Of a DNA stretch of 11,843 bases, positions 7,443 through 11,843 are shown in pieces. Origin of the DNA: Myxococcales bacterium (lineage in GTDB: Bacteria; Myxococcota; Myxococcia; Myxococcales; Myxococcaceae); contig PMBV01000509.1 in NCBI GenBank assembly GCA_003153055.1, positions 463 through 12,305 of the forward strand. The letters run 5' to 3'. Position numbers and translations under genes: made by a program. Under the pieces are notes generated by a model, which did not search any database, had not been told where the DNA came from, and worked only from the letters and a program-made list of their open reading frames with translations. Numbering within the stretch: position 1 is the stretch's first letter; each line of letters opens with the position of its first letter.

Positions 7443-8135
7443 ATGATCCGATCGACGAGCCTGGCCCTGGCCCTGATGTCGTTGCCGGTGTTGGCACAGA
7501 TGGAGCTCCCCCCGCCGCCGCCCCCTCCGCCTCCTCCGATGGTCGATGCACCGACGATCGAAGAAGAGGGGCGGGTGCGGTGGGGCATCAACGCGCAAGT
7601 CGGCGCGTTTCTCCCTCAGACGGCCGTGATGTTCGGCGTCGAAGGCCGGGTCGGGTATCAGTTCGATCGCCTGCTCGCCGTCTACCTCAACCTCGGTGGA
7701 GCCGTGGGCCTTGGCCTCTCTGCGTCGTCCACCTCGACTGGCGCCTCCGCGAGCGCCAGCGTCGTGGCGTATTGGACCGCCGGCATCCTGGGCGAGCTGA
7801 CCCTCTTCGACCACCTCGTTCTCGCCGCGGGCCCGGCGCTGGCCGATGGTGCCTGGGCGGGCGCGGTCGCCTCGTCGAGCGCCGCTGGGACCTCCACCTC
7901 GAGCGTCACCTCCGCCGGCTTCATGCCCGCCCTCGACTTCAAACTCGGGGTCGGCTTGGGAGGGCGGCGACCGCACGGCCGACGGAGCCACTTCACCCTC
8001 GGCGTCGACCTGCTCGTCCTCTTCTCGCCCAACGCCCAGTACACCACCACGCCGAGCGGAGGCAGCGGCACCGTCACCCACGGCCTGGCCGTGGGCTTCG
8101 CTCCCACGCTGATGCTCGGCTACGACGCGCGATGA
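7443..8135 (+). CDS. Secreted, probable outer-membrane beta-barrel protein with polyproline linker
   Basis: This is a 230-residue protein. The ATG at 7443 begins a Sec signal peptide (MIRSTSLALALMSLPVLA, residues 1-18). A run of ten prolines follows at 23-32, encoded by mixed proline codons. From residue 46 the chain alternates in beta-strand fashion (WGINAQVGAFLP, GVEGRVGYQF, LLAVYLNLGGAVGLGL, HFTLGVDLLVLF, HGLAVGFAPTLMLGY), separated by Ser/Thr/Ala/Gly-rich loops at 94-107 and 143-158. This pattern fits a small eight-strand-type outer-membrane barrel, but the C-terminus (GYDAR) is not the usual terminal Phe. I do not recognise the family and give no function. The frame is open upstream to 7347, but only 7443 gives a signal peptide; the ribosome binding site is weak (GGGG). 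Confidence 0.75.
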   Translation: MIRSTSLALALMSLPVLAQMELPPPPPPPPPPMVDAPTIEEEGRVRWGINAQVGAFLPQTAVMFGVEGRVGYQFDRLLAVYLNLGGAVGLGLSASSTSTGASASASVVAYWTAGILGELTLFDHLVLAAGPALADGAWAGAVASSSAAGTSTSSVTSAGFMPALDFKLGVGLGGRRPHGRRSHFTLGVDLLVLFSPNAQYTTTPSGGSGTVTHGLAVGFAPTLMLGYDAR

Positions 8136-8178
8136 GCCCCGTTGTCACCAAAATCACTCGGCGTGGCCTCCGCCTCTT

Positions 8179-8207
8179 CTGTCAGCTTGGCAGGACTGAT
8201 AGCTAAT
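8179..8207 (+). promoter_or_regulatory. Possible promoter placing the TPR gene on a leaderless transcript
   Basis: CTGTCA (8179-8184) and GCTAAT (8202-8207), 17 bases apart, each match sigma-70 elements at 4 of 6 positions. The -10 element ends 5 bases before the GTG at 8213, so a transcript would start at or next to the start codon. No Shine-Dalgarno is present in front of that GTG, which fits. Weak evidence by eye. Confidence 0.2.
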
Positions 8208-8212
8208 CTCCC

Positions 8213-8998
8213 GTGGACGTCCACGAGCTGAAAGATCGCGCCCGTGCACTGGTGGTGAAAGGGCGGCTGGAGAAGGCGGAGGTCCTCTACCGGCAGGTGG
8301 TGACCCTTGTCCCCGGCGACGCGCCGGCGTGGATCCGCCATGCCGAGACGCTGAAGCGGCTCAACCGCATCGCCGAGGCGGTGTGGAGCTATCGCACGGC
8401 GGCCAACATCCTCCGCTCGCTCGGTCATGAGGGGAGGGCGCTCGCCAGCCTCAAGATCGCCCTCGAGTTCAAGCCCGACGACATCGATCTCATCACAGAG
8501 ATCATCCGCATCGAGATGCACCGCAAGCGGCGGCTGGAGCGGCCCTCGCAGGTCGCCTCCAAGGACACCCCCGTCGCCTCGCCGTTGGCGGATCTGACCA
8601 AGCCCAAGCTGGCCCTGCCGATGCTGACCGAGATCGACCCACGCCAGTCGGCCGACTCCGTCGTGATGCGAGTCCCCGAATCGTCGCCCACAGAGCCGGC
8701 CGGGGTGGACGCGGCCGCGGGGCCAGTCGCCGTGGAGCCACCGAAGAACGGCGCCGTTGAGACACCCGTCAAGCTCGAGGCTCGGGTGATCCGCGCCACG
8801 CCCGCCCCCGCAGTGCAGCTCGAGGTCCAGGTGAGCCAGATGCCCGTCTGGCCTCAGGTCCGGCGGATCCACGATCGCGAGGTCGCCATCAAGGCGGGGC
8901 CGACGTCCAAGTGGGTCGTGGTGAGCTCGAACGCCCCCCTCGACGTGCGCTTCGAGACGAAGCTGGCCATCGACGAGGACGCCCCCTGGCTGGAGTAG
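8213..8998 (+). CDS. TPR-repeat protein with uncharacterised C-terminal domain
   Basis: This is a 261-residue soluble protein with no signal peptide. Residues about 5-36, 38-71 and 73-92 form two to three tetratricopeptide-like helical pairs (KGRLEKAEVLYRQVVTLVPG, then APAWIRHAETLKRLNRIAEA, then GHEGRALASLKIALEFKPDD), a scaffold for protein-protein contact. Residues about 110-205 are a low-complexity Pro/Ala/Val/Glu linker. Residues about 215-261 are a compact, conserved-looking tail (HDREVAIKAGPTSKWVVVSS, then DVRFETKLAIDEDAPWLE) that I cannot assign. Similar N-terminal TPR units precede signalling domains in Myxococcota proteins, from memory only. The GTG start has no ribosome binding site; no better start exists close downstream. 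Function unknown. Confidence 0.78.
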   Translation: MDVHELKDRARALVVKGRLEKAEVLYRQVVTLVPGDAPAWIRHAETLKRLNRIAEAVWSYRTAANILRSLGHEGRALASLKIALEFKPDDIDLITEIIRIEMHRKRRLERPSQVASKDTPVASPLADLTKPKLALPMLTEIDPRQSADSVVMRVPESSPTEPAGVDAAAGPVAVEPPKNGAVETPVKLEARVIRATPAPAVQLEVQVSQMPVWPQVRRIHDREVAIKAGPTSKWVVVSSNAPLDVRFETKLAIDEDAPWLE

Positions 8999-9003
8999 CG
9001 CCG

Positions 9004-9024
9004 AGGGTGACGCAGGCGTCCCTT
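9004..9024. terminator. Weak hairpin between convergent TPR and ABC ATPase genes
   Basis: The 58-base gap between the two stops holds an imperfect hairpin at 9004-9024. The arms AGGG and GACG(C) pair with (G)CGTC and CCTT around a small loop, with one bulged T at 9008. There is no T-tract on either side, so intrinsic termination is uncertain. Confidence 0.25.
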
Positions 9025-9056
9025 GAGGCCCCAGCGCGCTCCCGCCCCCTTCAGTT

Positions 9057-9770
9057 TCAGTGCGTGCCCACGGTGGTGCCGTTCACCATCTTGCCGTCGG
9101 AGATCTGCAGCGCCCGGCGCGCGTGCTTCACCACCCGCGGATCATGGGTCGAGAAGAGAAACGTCACCCCCTCGTGCCGGTTGAGCTCGAGCATGAGATC
9201 GATGATCTGATCGCTCGTCTGGGAGTCCAGGTTGGCGGTGGGCTCGTCGGCCAGCACCAGCCGCGGGTTGGTGATGAGGGCGCGGGCGATGGCCACTCGC
9301 TGGCGCTGCCCACCTGACAGCTCGTCGGGCTTGTGGTGGAGGAACCTCTCGAGGCCGACCTCGGTGGCGAGCTCGAGCACCCTCTTACGCAGGGCCGAGG
9401 GGCTCTCGGCGTTCTTCCGCACCGCCACTGGGAACTCGATGTTCTCGGCCACGTCGAGCACGGGGATCAAGTTGAAGTTCTGGAAGATGAACCCGATCTT
9501 CTCGTTGCGCACCTCGGCGAGGTCGTCGAAGTCCCGCAGAGACACGTCGACCCCGTCGAGCTCGTAGTGTCCTGCGCTGGCGCGATCGAGGCAGCCGATG
9601 ATGTTGAGGAGCGTCGTCTTCCCCGAGCCCGACGGGCCGGTGACGACGGTGAACTCGCCCACGTCGACGGTGAGGTCCACGCCGCGCAGCGCCACCACCT
9701 CGGTCTTCCCGAGCTGGTAGTTCTTGGTGATGCCGGTGAGCTTGATGAGGTGCCCGACTCCGTTCGACAT
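9057..9770 (-). CDS. LolD/MacB-type ABC transporter ATP-binding protein
   Basis: This is a 237-residue cytoplasmic ATPase with every nucleotide-binding motif intact: Walker A GPSGSGKT (45-52), Q-loop Gln97 in FIFQNFNLIP, signature LSGGQ (151-155), Walker B LVLADE (171-176, followed by PTANLD) and H-loop His209. The FNLIPVLDVAENIEFP segment and the overall length place it in the LolD/MacB/FtsE-like group. These ATPases drive FtsX-fold permeases that move lipoproteins, toxins or peptides out of the inner membrane without translocating them through it. The ATG at 9770 has CGGAG (9776-9780) at 5 bases; the frame is open far upstream but there it shadows the barrel gene. It is 11 bases after the barrel gene and last in the operon. 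No permease lies downstream, so the partner must be upstream of the window. Exact substrate unknown. Confidence 0.93.
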   Translation of the reverse strand: MSNGVGHLIKLTGITKNYQLGKTEVVALRGVDLTVDVGEFTVVTGPSGSGKTTLLNIIGCLDRASAGHYELDGVDVSLRDFDDLAEVRNEKIGFIFQNFNLIPVLDVAENIEFPVAVRKNAESPSALRKRVLELATEVGLERFLHHKPDELSGGQRQRVAIARALITNPRLVLADEPTANLDSQTSDQIIDLMLELNRHEGVTFLFSTHDPRVVKHARRALQISDGKMVNGTTVGTH

Positions 9771-9781
9771 GGTGACTCCGG

Positions 9782-11377
9782 TCAGAAGTAGGCGCGCGCT
9801 TCCAGCATGGCGCGCACGGCGAAGGGGGAAACGCCGAACTCGCTCACCCGAGTACCGGCGGGCGTCTTCACCGCCAGCGAGTCGGGGCCCTGGAGGGGCA
9901 GGAAGCCGTAGAGCGTCACCGTGAGCCACTCGGTCGCGCTCCAGGCGATCGACGGCGTCCACACAGTGGAGAGATCGGTCAGGTTCGCGAGGAGCACGAG
10001 CTGCAGCGTGAAGTCGTCGAACAGGCGAGGCTTCTGCACGGTGAGGAAGAGGTAGTGCTGGCCCTTGGGGTCGAAGTTGAAGCGGGTGGGGAGCCCGTCG
10101 GCGGTCGACTGGCCGAGCAGCTGGCCCACTCCGGGGAGCTGTCCCACCGGCAGCTTGAGCGCGCGGCCCTGCTCGATGAGCCCGAGGCCGTTGGCGTAGT
10201 CCTGGAACTGGCCCTTGGCCCACCCGTCGGACTGGTAGAGGTACTCGAGGGAGATGAGCGAGTCGTCGGAGAACTGCCGCTTGGTGCCCACCAAGATGCG
10301 CGGGTACACCGCCGAGGCCCCGAGGAGCCGCTTCTCCATGAAGGCCGTCTTGGTGAAGGCACACACCGCCGCGTCGGCGAGGCTCGGCACGCACTGAGGC
10401 ACCACGCTGTCCCTGGCGCTGCCCTGCTGGAACAAGGCCTCGACGTGGAGCTCGTAATCGGTGAAGAAGTAGCGCGAGAACGACAGCCCGAACCTGAGCT
10501 TGTCGCGGAAGACGTCGACCGACGAGTTCCCGTAGAAGGCCATCAAGGTGAGGTCCGCGTCGGCCACGAGGGCGTACCACCGGGCGGCGAGCTGGTAGTG
10601 CACGAGATCGTCGAGGTGGGCCGACTGCCCGTTCGCGTCCTTCCACGTCGGGTACAGCATGAACGACGTGGGGATCCCGTTCGTCGAGGTGAGCACCGTC
10701 GGGGCGAAGAGCACCGAGAACGTCATCGTCTCGTAGGGCACCTCGACCTGCGCCACCCACGCGCCGGCCCGCTGAAACGTCGGGTCCGTCGGATCGCGCC
10801 GGGGGTTGAGCAGGTCGGTCGGGTTGAAGGCCAGCCCCGAGCCCCACACGATGCGCTTCTTCCCCACCACCAGGTTCAGCTGGGGCATGAAGTCATGCAG
10901 CACGTACAGCTCGTTCAGGCTCACCACCGGCTTCGGCGCCTGGTTCTGGACCTGCACGTCCTGCCCCGAGGCGTCACGGCCGTGGTACTGGCCGGCGATG
11001 TCCGCCACCATCGAGACGTCGGAGTACAGGTAGGAGCGCTCCCTCACCTTCACCCGCACCTGGGTGTTGAACTCGAAGAGCTCCTCGAGCTGGGGCAGGG
11101 CGTCGGTCGGCACCAGGCCCCAGGTGCGGGATCGAGTGAACGACGTCCGGCTGTCGAGGTAGCCGGTGACCTCGAGCACCTTGCTCCACCACGGCGTCGC
11201 CGGTGCGACCGCCTCTTCCTCGACGGTCGTCGCGATCTCGAGGGCGCCGCCGTCGGCCGGCTCGGCCGGAGCCAGAGCGTCGAAGCCGCCGTCGATGCCC
11301 GGGGCTTCGCCCAGGGGCGCCTCGTCGGCGAGGCCCTGCGACATCGGGATGAGGACCGCCAGCGCGAGCCAGGTCAT
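9782..11377 (-). CDS. Outer-membrane beta-barrel protein, DUF1302-like
   Basis: This is a 531-residue protein. Residues 1-17 (MTWLALAVLIPMSQGLA) look like a signal peptide, although the n-region has no Lys or Arg. An acidic Ala/Pro-rich segment follows (about 18-62), then a barrel-like domain from about 66 to the end. The chain is rich in alternating aromatic strands and ends EARAYF, with the terminal Phe expected of BAM substrates. The segment at 172-196 (GKKRIVWGSGLAFNPTDLLN and on) resembles the W-G-x-G-N-P-x-D-x-x-N-P motif of DUF1302 and related barrels. Cys329 and Cys339 sit close together, possibly a disulfide in a surface loop. No alternative ATG, GTG or TTG exists before an in-frame stop at 11435, so the start is forced. 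It begins one base after the LolA-like stop (TGA-G-ATG) and is followed by the ABC ATPase, implying coupled expression and joint function. Role inferred. Confidence 0.85.
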   Translation of the reverse strand: MTWLALAVLIPMSQGLADEAPLGEAPGIDGGFDALAPAEPADGGALEIATTVEEEAVAPATPWWSKVLEVTGYLDSRTSFTRSRTWGLVPTDALPQLEELFEFNTQVRVKVRERSYLYSDVSMVADIAGQYHGRDASGQDVQVQNQAPKPVVSLNELYVLHDFMPQLNLVVGKKRIVWGSGLAFNPTDLLNPRRDPTDPTFQRAGAWVAQVEVPYETMTFSVLFAPTVLTSTNGIPTSFMLYPTWKDANGQSAHLDDLVHYQLAARWYALVADADLTLMAFYGNSSVDVFRDKLRFGLSFSRYFFTDYELHVEALFQQGSARDSVVPQCVPSLADAAVCAFTKTAFMEKRLLGASAVYPRILVGTKRQFSDDSLISLEYLYQSDGWAKGQFQDYANGLGLIEQGRALKLPVGQLPGVGQLLGQSTADGLPTRFNFDPKGQHYLFLTVQKPRLFDDFTLQLVLLANLTDLSTVWTPSIAWSATEWLTVTLYGFLPLQGPDSLAVKTPAGTRVSEFGVSPFAVRAMLEARAYF

Positions 11378-11378
11378 C

Positions 11379-11843
11379 TCACTTCCCCAGATCCGTCTGC
11401 GTGAAGCGCTGGGGCGGAACGTCGACGTCGAGCTTCATCGCCTTGACGACGAGCTCCGACTTCCGGGCGGGGACGAGCTCGTTGTGCATGATGATGCGGC
11501 TGGGGCGGGTGAAGCCCTTGGACAGCTCCTTGACGTCGGCGAACTCCGCCGAGCGGATCATCTTCCCCGAGGTGCCGAAGTACTTCGCCCTCACCGGCAA
11601 GAGGTCCGACTTGCGCACGTACAGCGTCACGGCGTCATAGGCCGTCTCCTGGTGCTTGGCCTTGAGCTGCACGCAGTGCGTGTCGGGGACGTCGGACGGC
11701 GCCAGGGTGCCGGTGTAGTCGGCGGTGTAGTTCACTCGCAGCACGTCGGCGTTGTTGAAGTCGCCACCCTGGAAGCTCTCGCGGTTGGCGATGCGGGTGG
11801 CTCGCTTCAGGTTGGGCAGGTACACCCAGGCGTTGTCGCCGAT
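11379..11843 (-). CDS. LolA-like outer-membrane lipoprotein-sorting protein, C-terminal part
   Basis: The frame is open from 11843 to a TGA at 11379-11381, giving 154 visible C-terminal residues; the start and signal peptide lie outside the window. The segment NAWVYLPNLKRATRI followed by SFQGGDFNNADVLR matches the typical core of the LolA-like family PF17131, often annotated as outer-membrane lipoprotein-sorting protein. The rest has strands with LYVRKSDLLPVRAKYF and a Lys/Asp-rich end that fit the half-barrel LolA/LppX fold. Such periplasmic proteins carry lipidated or hydrophobic cargo between membranes. It is upstream of, and one base from, the barrel gene, and shares the operon with a LolD-like ATPase. 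Family assignment is by recalled motif and is good but not certain. Confidence 0.82.
   Translation of the reverse strand: MGDNAWVYLPNLKRATRIANRESFQGGDFNNADVLRVNYTADYTGTLAPSDVPDTHCVQLKAKHQETAYDAVTLYVRKSDLLPVRAKYFGTSGKMIRSAEFADVKELSKGFTRPSRIIMHNELVPARKSELVVKAMKLDVDVPPQRFTQTDLGK

Noticed and set aside
9771..10847. N-terminal extension of the ABC ATPase frame to 596 residues
   Set aside because: The extension lies entirely inside the barrel gene in another frame and is Arg/Pro/Ala-rich; the ATG at 9770 with a good ribosome binding site starts the ATPase domain normally.
10055..11404. 449-codon plus-strand open frame antisense to the outer-membrane barrel gene
   Set aside because: The opposite strand has clear signal peptide, barrel pattern and operon context; this frame is an Arg/Glu/His/Val-rich shadow.

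Overview
The window is gene-dense, very GC-rich DNA (third codon positions almost always G or C) from a Gram-negative bacterium. It carries lipoprotein and Sec signal peptides, SurA-type chaperones, outer-membrane barrels and Lol-like components. The overall style (GTG/TTG starts, Ala/Pro-rich linkers, TPR protein with an undefined C-terminal domain) suggests a delta-proteobacterium, most likely Myxococcota. That is an inference from style, not from a marker gene. No tRNA, rRNA, CRISPR array, insertion sequence or phage gene was seen, and no gap between genes exceeds 155 bases.

Layout. Bases 1-399 hold the 3' end of an unrecognised gene. It converges on an exported rhodanese-thioredoxin fusion (469-1176, minus). 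That gene diverges from a plus-strand, probably co-transcribed block at 1295-4734: a SurA/PrsA-like lipoprotein, a periplasmic SurA-like parvulin, pdxA (overlapping by 4 bases), and a cyclophilin. The SurA-then-pdxA order is the same as in the enterobacterial lptD-surA-pdxA-ksgA cluster. The block therefore combines protein-folding helpers for the envelope and cytoplasm with a vitamin B6 enzyme.

Bases 4759-7287 (minus) hold a small DUF1304 membrane protein and, upstream of it, a full-length OPT-family oligopeptide transporter. A 155-base divergent region with repeated GAGACC half-sites separates the transporter from a secreted, probably outer-membrane protein (7443-8135, plus). A TPR protein (8213-8998, plus) follows, with a hint of leaderless initiation.

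Bases 9057-11843 (minus) form a tight operon. In transcription order it encodes a LolA-like outer-membrane lipoprotein-sorting protein (5' end outside the window), a 531-residue outer-membrane beta-barrel with a DUF1302-like motif, and a LolD/MacB-type ABC ATPase. The genes are 1 and 11 bases apart. Together they look like parts of a dedicated inner-to-outer membrane transfer machine that includes its own barrel. The permease is not in the window and would be expected upstream of 11843. This operon is the best candidate here for an under-described system; the rest of the window is mostly recognisable housekeeping and envelope genes.
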